NCBI GenBank assembly: GCA_944391805.1
Contig: CALXUY010000014.1
Span: 1-32,221, forward strand
Source: an uncultured Clostridia bacterium
GTDB taxonomy: Bacteria > Bacillota > Clostridia > Oscillospirales > CAG-272
Length of the DNA: 32,221 nucleotides
Direction: 5' to 3'
Every line of letters starts with the position of its first letter. Positions within the stretch are counted from its first letter, which is position 1. A program made the position numbers and the translations under genes. This document shows, piece by piece, positions 24,227 to 31,895 of this stretch. The notes beneath the pieces were generated by a model. That model made no database searches. It worked only from the letters and a program-made list of their open reading frames with translations, and was not told the origin of the DNA.

Positions 24227-25015
24227 TCAATACAGCTTGTATTTCAGGCGGAGATTATCGGCAATCATCGCGATGAACTCACTGTTGGTCGGCTTTCCGC
24301 GGTTGTTCTGAACCGTGTAGCCAAAGTATGCGTTGAGGGTATCCACATCGCCTCTGTCCCATGCCACCTCGATTGCATGGCGAATGGCGCGCTCCACGCG
24401 GGAGGTGGTGGTGCTGTATTTCTTTGCAACGGAAGGGTAGAGCACCTTTGTCACCGAATTGATGATGTCGCTGTCCTGAACGGTCAGCAGAATGGCGGTG
24501 CGGAGGTACTGATACCCCTTGATGTGTGCGGGAACACCGATCTGATGGATGATCTGGGTCACCTGGGATTCAATATCCGGGGCCTGTTCATCCATTTTGA
24601 TGGCAGCCGAAACCGCAATTTCCTGGCTGCGGCGGTTGGAGTGAAAGCTCTGGATATGCTCGCACAGGCTGGTGATGTTGACCGGCTTCAACAGGCACAG
24701 CTCGGCTCCCGCCTCGGTGGCCTGGATGAAAATATTCTGGCTGGAAACAGACGAAACGACAATAAATGCGGGAGGCTGATCCTGACCCCAGTCCATATTG
24801 CGGCACTGACGCAGGATGCCGATGCCATCCAGCTTGGAAAGCCAGACATCCACAATCACCACATCGGGGTGCTGCCGGGTGATCTTCAGCAGTGCTTCCT
24901 CGCCGTTGGCGGCTTCCTCTACATTGCGGTAGCCGGCCCGTGTGAGGCCATCGTGCAGGGTGCTTCTGGCAGCAGGACTTTCATCAGCGATCAAAATTTT
25001 GGTATTGTATTCCAT
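24227..25015 (-). CDS. spo0A: Sporulation master regulator Spo0A
   Basis: A 262-residue response regulator. Receiver domain: [15 protein letters not shown] (Asp11/Glu12), [13 protein letters not shown] with phospho-acceptor Asp56, VSSVSSQN (Thr/Ser switch position) and LLKPVN (Lys). The C-terminal DNA-binding domain is the very conserved sigma-A/0A-box region: [49 protein letters not shown]. Phosphorylated Spo0A starts sporulation. The start at 25015 has GGAGGAACTAAG before it and gives the usual length. A TTGCAA/TAGAAT promoter lies just upstream. It is monocistronic; the common partner spoIVB is not adjacent. Confidence 0.97.
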   Translation of the reverse strand: MEYNTKILIADESPAARSTLHDGLTRAGYRNVEEAANGEEALLKITRQHPDVVIVDVWLSKLDGIGILRQCRNMDWGQDQPPAFIVVSSVSSQNIFIQATEAGAELCLLKPVNITSLCEHIQSFHSNRRSQEIAVSAAIKMDEQAPDIESQVTQIIHQIGVPAHIKGYQYLRTAILLTVQDSDIINSVTKVLYPSVAKKYSTTTSRVERAIRHAIEVAWDRGDVDTLNAYFGYTVQNNRGKPTNSEFIAMIADNLRLKYKLY

Positions 25016-25067
25016 CTTAGTTCCTCCAAATAATGTGTGTTTCATCATGATTTGCCTTGACAGGAAT

Positions 25068-25096
25068 ATTCTACCATATTTTGGTGTTTTTTGCAA
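25068..25096 (-). promoter_or_regulatory. Promoter of spo0A
   Basis: On the minus strand, TTGCAA (25096-25091), a 17-bp spacer and TAGAAT (25073-25068). A TGTCAAG at 25060-25054 near the start point weakly resembles a 0A box. Confidence 0.65.
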
Positions 25097-25173
25097 GACC
25101 TAATTGAAAATAAACTTTTACAAAAATTTCCGCCCGATCATGGTTAAATTTTACAAAATTAGAATGCTTCGGC

Positions 25174-25566
25174 CTATTTTTGGGAATGTTTGCATGGCTC
25201 TTTGAAGAAATCTGTCAAATCCATTTCCCAACGTCCTTCGGCATTTCGGGAAAATCCGATGGATTTGATCAGATTTTCGTCCGGATACTCCGCGTCGAAA
25301 AAGGCCCGGTGAACACCGCACAAATCGATGAAATTCAACGCGGCGCGCCCCATGACAAACATCGGCTCGAATGCGTAAAGACCGGGCGCTTCGGAAAAAT
25401 CCAGAATTTTTCCGCCCGCGTGATCCATTGTAAATTGGCAGATGCCGCAGAATTCGCCGTCGGTCAGCGCTTTGTAGGCGAGGGCGTCCACGCGAAACGG
25501 GACGTTGCAGCGGCTGCACAAAATTTCCTGTTCCTCTTTTGTTTGAATCGGCAATACTTCCAGCAT
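25174..25566 (-). CDS. Small GNAT-like protein with two Cys pairs
   Basis: A 130-residue protein. The N-terminus has LCSRCNVPF and later GEFCGICQF, two Cys-x-x-Cys pairs that could bind zinc. The C-terminal half (GRAALNFIDLCGVHRAFFDAEYPDENLIKSIGFSRN) has the helix-strand-GF pattern of the second half of GNAT acetyltransferases, but no clear acetyl-CoA pyrophosphate loop. It ends in DFFKEPCKHSQK. I recall similar small proteins in Clostridia, annotated as hypothetical or acyltransferase-like. AAGGAAAAAACC precedes the ATG. It lies 183 bp after rluB on the same strand; that gap shows no gene or terminator. Enzymatic activity is doubtful. Confidence 0.75.
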   Translation of the reverse strand: MLEVLPIQTKEEQEILCSRCNVPFRVDALAYKALTDGEFCGICQFTMDHAGGKILDFSEAPGLYAFEPMFVMGRAALNFIDLCGVHRAFFDAEYPDENLIKSIGFSRNAEGRWEMDLTDFFKEPCKHSQK

Positions 25567-25749
25567 GGTTTTTTCCTTCTTCTCATCATGATCATATCAA
25601 CGCTTGCCGGGGTCGCGGCATGCCTGCCCGGCGCTGTGTTTACGGACGGGGAGGGGAACCGGCGGCGCACAGCCTTTGTGCAGACTGTGATTGGTTGGGT
25701 ACGGCTCGCAAAAAGGACAGCGGCAGCCGGGGCCTTGACGTGCGGCGCG

Positions 25750-26478
25750 TCAGGATCGTTCCGGCTTCTGCTTTGCCTGATCGCCAAGCAGATAGGCTAC
25801 CTCATCCTTTGTCAGGTCTCTCCAGCATCCGCTCGGCAGGTTCCCCAATCTGAGCCGGCCAATGGCGATCCGGCGCAGCCGGACCACCTGCAGCCCGGCC
25901 GCCGCGCACATCCTGCGGATCTGGCGGTTGCGCCCCTCATAGAGGGTCATTTGCAGCTCGCGCGCTCCACACTGCCGCACCTCCACCGGAAGCAGCCGAT
26001 AGCCGTCCAGCTTCATGGGCAGGGAGAGCGCGGCGAGCTGCCCGGCGGTCGGCTCGCAGGAGAGCCAGACCCGGTAGATTTTGGGAATTTCATGCCGGGG
26101 ATGCGTGAGATGATTGGCAAACGCCCCGTCGTCGGTCAGGAGCAGCAGCCCCTCGGAGTCCATATCCAGCCGCCCGACCGGATACAGGCGGGAGCCGGGA
26201 ACCAGATCGGTCACCGGCCGCCGCCCCTTTTCGTCCTTTGCGGTACAGACAATTCCACGGGGCTTGTTCAGCATAACATATCGTTTCGGGGGGCTTTCCT
26301 TCCGGATCAGCCGTCCGTGATATTCTACCCGGTCCAGGTTCGGGTCAATTCGGTCCCCGAGCTTTGCCGGCACGCCATTGACCGATACATGCCCGGCGAG
26401 GATTTCCGCCTCGGCTGCCCGGCGGGAGCAAATCCCATGGTCGGACAGATATTTTTGCAGTCTGACAGGCTTGTCCAT
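25750..26478 (-). CDS. rluB: rRNA pseudouridine synthase, RsuA/RluB family
   Basis: A 242-residue protein. Residues 1-60 are an S4 RNA-binding domain (VRLQKYLSDHGICSRRAAEAEI, GHVSVNGVPAKLGDRI). The catalytic domain has YVMLNKPRGIVCTAKDEKGR, the signature LYPVGRLDMDSEGLLLLTDDG with catalytic Asp, THPRHEIPKIYRVWL, and YEGRNRQIRRMCAAAGLQVVRLRRIAIG. It converts specific uridines of 23S (RluB) or 16S (RsuA) rRNA to pseudouridine. The ATG at 26478 has GGAGG ten bases upstream; the longer frame upstream lacks this. It closes the scpA-scpB-ytfJ-carboxypeptidase block, as in many Firmicutes. Confidence 0.93.
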   Translation of the reverse strand: MDKPVRLQKYLSDHGICSRRAAEAEILAGHVSVNGVPAKLGDRIDPNLDRVEYHGRLIRKESPPKRYVMLNKPRGIVCTAKDEKGRRPVTDLVPGSRLYPVGRLDMDSEGLLLLTDDGAFANHLTHPRHEIPKIYRVWLSCEPTAGQLAALSLPMKLDGYRLLPVEVRQCGARELQMTLYEGRNRQIRRMCAAAGLQVVRLRRIAIGRLRLGNLPSGCWRDLTKDEVAYLLGDQAKQKPERS

Positions 26479-26627
26479 GCCGTCAATGCCTCCTTTCCGC
26501 TTCCGGCAATATCCGGAATCGCGAAGTGCGCGGACAATCGGATGCGGTCTTTCCTTTGATGTCTGCGGTTCCGTGAAACAGACCGGCAAACGAACGCTTG
26601 CCTCAAAGACAATGCTTCACCGCCGTT

Positions 26628-27128
26628 TTATGCTCCGGCCGCATCCGCCCGACAGACATCTATAACGCACATATGCGAATCGAATGTTATACGGAAAACC
26701 GAGCCGTCGGCGCTGTCAAAGTTCAATGTCGCCAAGCCAAAGGTCACGCTGTCGGTCGGAATCCCGACCTTTTCTACCACATCGAAAAGATTCATTCCCT
26801 CCTGTATCGCGGAAAAGGCCTCCGATTCCGGCTGCACCGCCGGGAAAACCTCAATTTTTTCAATGATCTGGCTCTCTCTTCCAAACTCGGCAACCATATT
26901 TTTGCCATCGGATGTCTCACAGAACAGATAGTTGAAATACTGCTGGAACCGGGGATCCCCGTCTGTCCATGCAATATCGTCATATGTCATGCCAAGCCTG
27001 ATGGCGTCAGCTCCCGGTCCCTCCGGGACTGTATCTGCGCCGGACTGGCCGCTTTCGGGGCTTTTCTTCAAGGTGCAGGCAGAAAGGGACAGAACCGTAA
27101 TCAATACCAGAATCCATAATTTTCGCAT
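26628..27128 (-). CDS. Small lipoprotein with two BamE/BLIP-like repeats
   Basis: A 166-residue protein. MRKLWILVLITVLSLSAC ends in a clear lipobox (LSAC), followed by a Ser/Gly linker, so it should be tethered outside the membrane. Two similar segments follow: AIRLGMTYDDIAWTDGDPRF ... LFCETSDGKNMVAEFG and AIQEGMNLFDVVEKVGIPTD ... LNFDSADGSVFRITFD. This 'GM-T/N-x-x-D(V/I)' helix followed by strands is the pattern of SmpA/BamE-like and beta-lactamase-inhibitor-like folds (inference from pattern only). AGGAGGAACATACG precedes the ATG. It sits between the carboxypeptidase gene and rluB, a slot that holds spmA-spmB in Bacillus. Confidence 0.8.
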   Translation of the reverse strand: MRKLWILVLITVLSLSACTLKKSPESGQSGADTVPEGPGADAIRLGMTYDDIAWTDGDPRFQQYFNYLFCETSDGKNMVAEFGRESQIIEKIEVFPAVQPESEAFSAIQEGMNLFDVVEKVGIPTDSVTFGLATLNFDSADGSVFRITFDSHMCVIDVCRADAAGA

Positions 27129-27264
27129 CGTATGTTCCTCCTGTGTTTTCTGTTTTCGGGCAGCAGGGGTATCGCGATTTCAGATCAGGTTTCGGGATCG
27201 TTGTATACGCAGGGCAGCGCCGAACAGACGGAATCATACAGCGCCGCCGGAGAATGTAGATGTA

Positions 27265-28425
27265 TCAGAAGCCGAACAGGGAACGGAGCCATTGCCAGAA
27301 GCTCTTTTTCGGTGGTTCGGCCTGCTCCGCTCCGTATTGTACGGTCAGCGGCGCCTCGCCGATCACCTCCGCCTTGCCGTCCCGGTCAAGGTCACATTGG
27401 AAGAGCACCCTCCCCACGGTCTCGCCGGTTTCAACGGGGGCGTAAAGGAAGCGGGGCAGCTCTACGGTACTGGTGATTTCGGGATGCTCCTTCGGCAGAG
27501 AGCGGAGAAGCCCCTCCGGATTGCTGACAATGACCGAGCTTTTGGCGCCTCCCACAACCGGAACCGCAATACAAATTCCGTCCGGCTCGCAGAGCGTCAC
27601 CGATTCGCGCAGCGAAAAGCCGTAGTCCAGCAGCTCCGCGTGGTCGTTCCAGTCGTCCGGGGCGTTCAGTGTCACAACAATCAGGCGGACCCCGTCCCGC
27701 TCGGCGGCCGAGACGAGACAGCGGCCGCTTTTTTTGGTATACCCGGTTTTGACTCCGATTGCATCCTCATAGAGCCGCAGCATTTTGTTGTGGTTGACCA
27801 GCAGCCGCACGCCGTCGTTTCCGTCATGCGGAATGGTGGTTTTTCGTGTGGATACCATTTTGAGCAGCAGCTCGTTCTGCAGCGCCGCGCGGGCGATGAG
27901 CGCCAGCTCGCGGGCAGTGGTGTAATGTCCCTCCGCGTCCAGACCGTGCGGATTTTGGAACTGTGTGTCGGTCAGCCCCAGCTCGGCGGCCTTTTGGTTC
28001 ATCAGTCCGGCAAAGGCCTCCACGCTGCCCGCCACGCCGACAGCGATGGCAACCGCGGCGTCATTGGCGGATTCCAGCAGCAACGCGTAAAGAAGCTGCT
28101 CCAGGGTCAGCTCCTCCCCTTCCACCAGATAGATGGAGGAGCCTTCCACCCCCACAGCCTCGGGCGCGACCGAAATCACGGTGTCAGGCTCCATGTGCTC
28201 CAGAGCGACCAGCGCCGTCATCACCTTGGTGGTGCTGGCCATGGGGTGCCGGGTGTCCGCGTCCTTGGCGTACAGCACCGTGCCGCCATCCGCGTCCAGC
28301 AGCACTGCGCTGTGCGCCGATACCGACGGAGAGGAGGAGGGCGCGGCTACGCCCGGAATACAGAACAGCGGCAGGCAAAGCGCGGCCAACAAAAGCAGCG
28401 CAGAGAAACGGGCTCGAGCAGACAT
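27265..28425 (-). CDS. D-alanyl-D-alanine carboxypeptidase (penicillin-binding protein, S11 family)
   Basis: A 386-residue protein with an N-terminal signal peptide (basic SARARF, Leu/Ala core, cleavage near GVAAP). The active-site motifs are complete: STTK (Ser64/Lys67), SAN (119-121) and KTG (226-228). A second domain follows, and the end SFWQWLRSLFGF is an amphipathic tail that could anchor to the membrane, as in PBP5/DacF. It trims D-Ala from peptidoglycan stems; a role in spore cortex or sporulating-cell wall is inferred from the neighbours YtfJ and ScpAB. The ATG at 28425 has CGGAGGATTTTGCC upstream; that ribosome-binding site lies in a strong hairpin. The ATG at 28446 lies inside this hairpin and is unlikely. 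Confidence 0.94.
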   Translation of the reverse strand: MSARARFSALLLLAALCLPLFCIPGVAAPSSSPSVSAHSAVLLDADGGTVLYAKDADTRHPMASTTKVMTALVALEHMEPDTVISVAPEAVGVEGSSIYLVEGEELTLEQLLYALLLESANDAAVAIAVGVAGSVEAFAGLMNQKAAELGLTDTQFQNPHGLDAEGHYTTARELALIARAALQNELLLKMVSTRKTTIPHDGNDGVRLLVNHNKMLRLYEDAIGVKTGYTKKSGRCLVSAAERDGVRLIVVTLNAPDDWNDHAELLDYGFSLRESVTLCEPDGICIAVPVVGGAKSSVIVSNPEGLLRSLPKEHPEITSTVELPRFLYAPVETGETVGRVLFQCDLDRDGKAEVIGEAPLTVQYGAEQAEPPKKSFWQWLRSLFGF

Positions 28426-28433
28426 GGCAAAAT

Positions 28434-28477
28434 CCTCCGGGAACATACAGGTTCATTCATGTATATTTTCCCGGAGG
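28434..28477 (-). promoter_or_regulatory. Hairpin sequestering the ribosome-binding site of the carboxypeptidase gene
   Basis: CCTCCGGGAA (28434-28443) and TTCCCGGAGG (28468-28477) form a 10-bp stem, with an inner ATACA/TGTAT pairing (28445-28449/28460-28464). In the minus-strand mRNA the 3' arm ends in CCCGGAGG, which is the Shine-Dalgarno for the ATG at 28425. Translation should depend on opening it. Confidence 0.65.
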
Positions 28478-28543
28478 CCGGATTATGTCAGTTCGTTTTC
28501 CTGACTGCGCTTTTTTCGGATCCGAAAGCTCGATCCACCGATG

Positions 28544-28984
28544 TCAGATTTCCTTTTTGCCCTCGTCAAAGGTCACTTCATCCTCGTCGTCATCCTCATC
28601 CTCACCTGCAAAGGCGCTGCGGAGGCGGGCGATGATTTCGGGCGCACGGTTGATGATGTCGACAATCTGCTCCATGGGCGCAGCTTCTGTGGGCGTGATC
28701 GGAATCATTTCCACACGTCCTTCGGGATATACCGTCAGAAAACCGATGGGAGAAACCGTTACACCGGTTCCGCCGCCTCCGCCGAAGTTTTTGCGGCCGT
28801 TTGTCTGCTGGGGCAGATCCAGCCCGCCCGAGGCAAATCCCATGGAAACCTTGGAGATCGGGATCACGGTAATGCCGTTGTCCAGGCGGATCTGGTCTCC
28901 CACAATGGTGTCGGTGTCCAGAATGGTGCGAACGTCCTGCATTGCGTTGTTGATGATTTCCTTGATGGAGCTTTCGTTTTCCAT
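28544..28984 (-). CDS. ytfJ: Sporulation protein YtfJ (GerW family)
   Basis: A 146-residue protein of the YtfJ/GerW family: SIKEIINNAMQDVRTILDTDTIVGDQI, then ITVIPISKVSMGFASGGLDL, a glycine block NFGGGGGTGVTVSPIGFLTV, EGRVEMIPI and a long acidic tail (GEDEDDDEDEVTFDEG). In Bacillus GerW is a spore protein needed for germination with some germinants; many Clostridia carry it in this operon. AAAGGATTTTTCAATC precedes the ATG. It follows DUF2953 with a 72-bp gap, the same pairing as ytfI-ytfJ in Bacillus subtilis, which supports both calls. Confidence 0.93.
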   Translation of the reverse strand: MENESSIKEIINNAMQDVRTILDTDTIVGDQIRLDNGITVIPISKVSMGFASGGLDLPQQTNGRKNFGGGGGTGVTVSPIGFLTVYPEGRVEMIPITPTEAAPMEQIVDIINRAPEIIARLRSAFAGEDEDDDEDEVTFDEGKKEI

Positions 28985-29056
28985 GATTGAAAAATCCTTT
29001 CGTTTTTTAGATATTGTGAGAAACAGGGGTTTCTGCTTCTTTGCAATCCACAGGGG

Positions 29057-29809
29057 TTAGCCGGAAACAGACGCGGTATGCTGTCTGCTCTCGGCCTTTT
29101 TTTGCTTGCGCAGAGCTTTTGCACGCGCCCGTGCCGCTTTCCGGGCAATGCGGCGGCGTGCTTTGCGGATGGCCAGCTCTTTTTCGTCCCGATAGGCCGA
29201 GAGCAGAGCCACTGCCACGATCAGTCCGCGGAAGAGCCTCATGCCCAGCTCCAGATCGATGTCAACGCTCGATTTCTCCGCGAGATAGTCGGGCTCAATG
29301 CTCATGTCCCCGCGCCCGCGTTCAATGGGATTGAAATCGGCATGGATCCATTGCAGCAGGGGGGCGGCCGCCCCCACCGTGGCGCCGTAGAGAATTGCGG
29401 TTTTGGCCGCGTCCCCGGTTGCAATCCGGATGTGAAAGCGATAGGCGCGGATGAACAGCTTTCCCTTGATCTTGCGCCGTGCCAGCCTGACCAGCGACCA
29501 GATCATCTGCAGATTTTCAGGCAGATTGGGAATGGGTTCTCCGGAGGCTTTTTGCTCCTGCCGGCGCAGGCGCTTTTCCTGCTTGCGCAGGCGTTTGCGC
29601 CGTTTTCGTTTTGCTTGGCGCCGCAGCTCGGCTTTGGTTGTCGGTGTCTTTTCAGGGTAGAGCCGGAAACGAAGTCCCAATACCTTCAGAACCACCCGAA
29701 GCTGCTCCCGATAGGTGATGCGGATGCTGGCTGAGCCAAAGAACAGCAGCAGCAAAAGCAGAATGAGCAGCGCGGCCAGCACGGCAAGCACAATCAGCAG
29801 TATCTTCAT
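29057..29809 (-). CDS. DUF2953 domain protein (YtfI-like), one membrane helix
   Basis: A 250-residue protein. Residues 2-24 form a strong N-terminal membrane helix (Leu/Ile/Val-rich). A short beta segment (SIRITYREQLRVVLKVLGLRFRLYP) is followed by a very basic, coiled-coil-like stretch at about 60-90 (KRKRRKRLRKQEKRLRRQEQK). The DUF2953 core has FHIRIATGDAAKTAILYGA, the middle strand region DFNPIERGRGDMSIEPDYL and GLIVAVALL. The C-terminus is again Arg/Lys-rich. It is paired with ytfJ in Bacillus and is of unknown function; a sporulation or membrane-linked role is suggested only by its neighbours. AAGGAGG precedes the ATG. It starts 24 bp after scpB. Confidence 0.88.
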   Translation of the reverse strand: MKILLIVLAVLAALLILLLLLLFFGSASIRITYREQLRVVLKVLGLRFRLYPEKTPTTKAELRRQAKRKRRKRLRKQEKRLRRQEQKASGEPIPNLPENLQMIWSLVRLARRKIKGKLFIRAYRFHIRIATGDAAKTAILYGATVGAAAPLLQWIHADFNPIERGRGDMSIEPDYLAEKSSVDIDLELGMRLFRGLIVAVALLSAYRDEKELAIRKARRRIARKAARARAKALRKQKKAESRQHTASVSG

Positions 29810-29833
29810 GGCCTTCCTCCTTTCTCACAGCAG

Positions 29834-30652
29834 TCAGTCGGTTTCGTTCGGCGCGGATGCGTCCTTGCCGGTTTCGGTCGGCTCGGCTTTCGGTGCGGGC
29901 GCCTGCGCCGGCTCGGCGCCGTTCTCAAAAATCACATCGGTTTCTTCGGTGTCCACCGGCTCGGTGTAGTCCCGGCCTGCGTTGGGGGCAGCCTCGTTCC
30001 TGTCATCCGAGGGCTGCGGGGAGGCCTCCGGAGCGTCGTCTGCGGTGCTTGCTTCTCCGTTTGCCGCCGCGGCCTCGGTTTGCGCGGCCGCCACGCTGAG
30101 CGCCTCGGTTTCGGGCAGCTCGTCCAGCGAGTTGATGCCGAACACGCGCAGAAATTTGTCAGTGGTTACATAGAGCATCGGCCGTCCGGGCGCATCCAGG
30201 CGTCCCGCCGCCTCGATCAGACCCTTGTCGAGCAGAGAATTGACCGCATAGGAGCTGTCCACTCCGCGCACCGCGTCCACAAAGGTGCGTGTGACCGGCT
30301 GGTTGTATGCGACCACGGCCAGCACCTCCATCGAGGAGGCCGACAGGTTGCCCCCGCGGCGAATGCCGAGCGCCTCCCGGATGTAGGGGGCATACTGCTC
30401 CTTGGTGGAGAGCTGACAGGCGGTGGGATACATCAGGAGCTGAATGCCGCGGGGTTGCTCGCCGGTATAGGTCTTTTCCAGCTCCCGCACCATGGTCTTC
30501 ACATCCCTCACGGTCAGCCCCAACACCTCCGCCAGCTTGTCGTAGCGTACCGGATAGCCCGCTGCATAGAGGATTGCCTCAATTGCCTCAGAAATTTCAC
30601 CGGCGCTCTCCAATGGTCCCGGCTGTGGGGCGATTTGTTTTTTTTCTTCCAT
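29834..30652 (-). CDS. scpB: Segregation and condensation protein B
   Basis: A 272-residue protein. Residues 20-180 are ScpB: two winged helices with EISEAIEAILYAAGYPVRYDKLAEVLG, GIQLLMYPTACQLSTKEQYAPYI, LSASSMEVLAVVAYNQPVTRTFVDAVRGVDS and the LDAPGRPMLYVTTDKFLRVFGI end. ScpB dimers join ScpA and the SMC ATPase to form the bacterial condensin. After about residue 183 comes a 90-residue acidic, Ala/Pro/Glu-rich tail that ordinary ScpB lacks. It starts 6 bp after the scpA stop, so the two are coupled. AGAAAAAAA-type sequence makes the ribosome-binding site weak. Confidence 0.95.
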   Translation of the reverse strand: MEEKKQIAPQPGPLESAGEISEAIEAILYAAGYPVRYDKLAEVLGLTVRDVKTMVRELEKTYTGEQPRGIQLLMYPTACQLSTKEQYAPYIREALGIRRGGNLSASSMEVLAVVAYNQPVTRTFVDAVRGVDSSYAVNSLLDKGLIEAAGRLDAPGRPMLYVTTDKFLRVFGINSLDELPETEALSVAAAQTEAAAANGEASTADDAPEASPQPSDDRNEAAPNAGRDYTEPVDTEETDVIFENGAEPAQAPAPKAEPTETGKDASAPNETD

Positions 30653-30658
30653 AATATG

Positions 30659-31852
30659 CTATGTCTGCCCTTCCTCGTGATGGTCGTTTGCGTTGGCCGG
30701 GAACTCCTGCGCCTGCTTCGCCATGTGACGGATGATCTCATTCATGTCCAGCCCGATGTCATCGAGCAGATCCTCGTCCTGCTCGGAAAGCCGATCCTCC
30801 AGCATGGCCTCAATCTGCGCTTCGGCCTCCAGGTCGCTGTCGTCCTCCGGCAGCTCGGCAGGTGCCGCGCCAACCGGAACGGCCGCTTCGGGGCCTGCCG
30901 CCGGATGGTCGGTATCCGCCCGGGCGGCTTCAGCCGCTCGCCGGCGCTCCTCGGCCCGTCTGGCGCGCTCCTCCGCGCGCTGACGCTTGCGCTCCTCCAG
31001 CTTGCGCTCCCGCACAATGCGTCTCTGCTCCCGGTGCATCTCGGCCTTGGAGGAGAGGGGAATCGGCTCACCGCTCCAGTCCACAGGGGCTTTTGGCTCC
31101 TGTTCTGTATCGGGGTCGGCTTGGTTCACGGTAAAAACCGTATTGGTCCCGTGCACCGCGTCCTCATAGTCGGTTTCTTCAATCAGAATTCTGCGCACCT
31201 TCACCAGCTCGAGAATCCCGAGAAAAATAGCGATCAGATCGGGCAGAGAAACAGCGTCGGACAAAATCTCCTTCATGGAGGTTTCTTTCTTGCGCTCCAT
31301 GCGGTGCAGGATGCCCACAATCTTGATTTCCACCGGTACAATCGGCTTGGCGATCATCGGGGCGAACACGGTCTTTTCCACCTTGGGGCGGCTTTCGTTG
31401 GCGGCAATGATGCGCCGCACCGCCGCGCACAGGCTCGTGACCTGCTGGTCGGCTACATAGGTGATGTCCAGCGTGATTTCGTCGGTGTCCTTTACCATGC
31501 GCCCGCTGTAAATCCGGTAGCGCTCGGCCATCTTGGCGGCTCCCTCCTTGGCCTGCTGGTAGCGCAGCAGGGCGTCGGCCAGCTCGGCGCGGGGATCCTT
31601 TTCCTCCTCTTGCGGCCGCGGCAGCAGCATCTTGCTTTTGATGCGCATCAGTTCGCTCGCCATCACGATGAATTCGCCCGCAATCTCCATATCCATGCTC
31701 TGTGCCGCGCGCAGGTAGTCCAGATACTGGTCGCAGATCAGAGAGATCGGGAGGTCCTCGATATTCAGTTTGTTTTTCTGGATCAGCGTCAGCAAGAGGT
31801 CGAGCGGACCTTCAAACTGGAGCTGCTCCAGGCGGTAGGTGAGGGTTTCCAT
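30659..31852 (-). CDS. scpA: Segregation and condensation protein A with long C-terminal extension
   Basis: A 397-residue protein, against about 250 for usual ScpA (kleisin of the SMC complex). Residues 1-245 are standard: FEGPLDLLLTLIQKNKLNIEDLPISLI, DMEIAGEFIVMASELMRIKSKMLLP, then the C-terminal winged helix with SLPDLIAIFLGILELVKVRRI. Residues 270-312 are a highly charged Arg/Glu coiled coil (EQRRIVRERKLEERKRQRAE and on), then a Pro/Ala linker and an acidic end (ELPEDDSDLEAEAQIEAMLED, DLLDDIGLDMNEII). Together with scpB it closes the SMC ring. It starts 43 bp after the upstream protease gene. Confidence 0.95.
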   Translation of the reverse strand: METLTYRLEQLQFEGPLDLLLTLIQKNKLNIEDLPISLICDQYLDYLRAAQSMDMEIAGEFIVMASELMRIKSKMLLPRPQEEEKDPRAELADALLRYQQAKEGAAKMAERYRIYSGRMVKDTDEITLDITYVADQQVTSLCAAVRRIIAANESRPKVEKTVFAPMIAKPIVPVEIKIVGILHRMERKKETSMKEILSDAVSLPDLIAIFLGILELVKVRRILIEETDYEDAVHGTNTVFTVNQADPDTEQEPKAPVDWSGEPIPLSSKAEMHREQRRIVRERKLEERKRQRAEERARRAEERRRAAEAARADTDHPAAGPEAAVPVGAAPAELPEDDSDLEAEAQIEAMLEDRLSEQDEDLLDDIGLDMNEIIRHMAKQAQEFPANANDHHEEGQT

Positions 31853-31895
31853 GGGGACTCCTTGGTGAAATATCAGAACAACGGGTCAACGTGTC

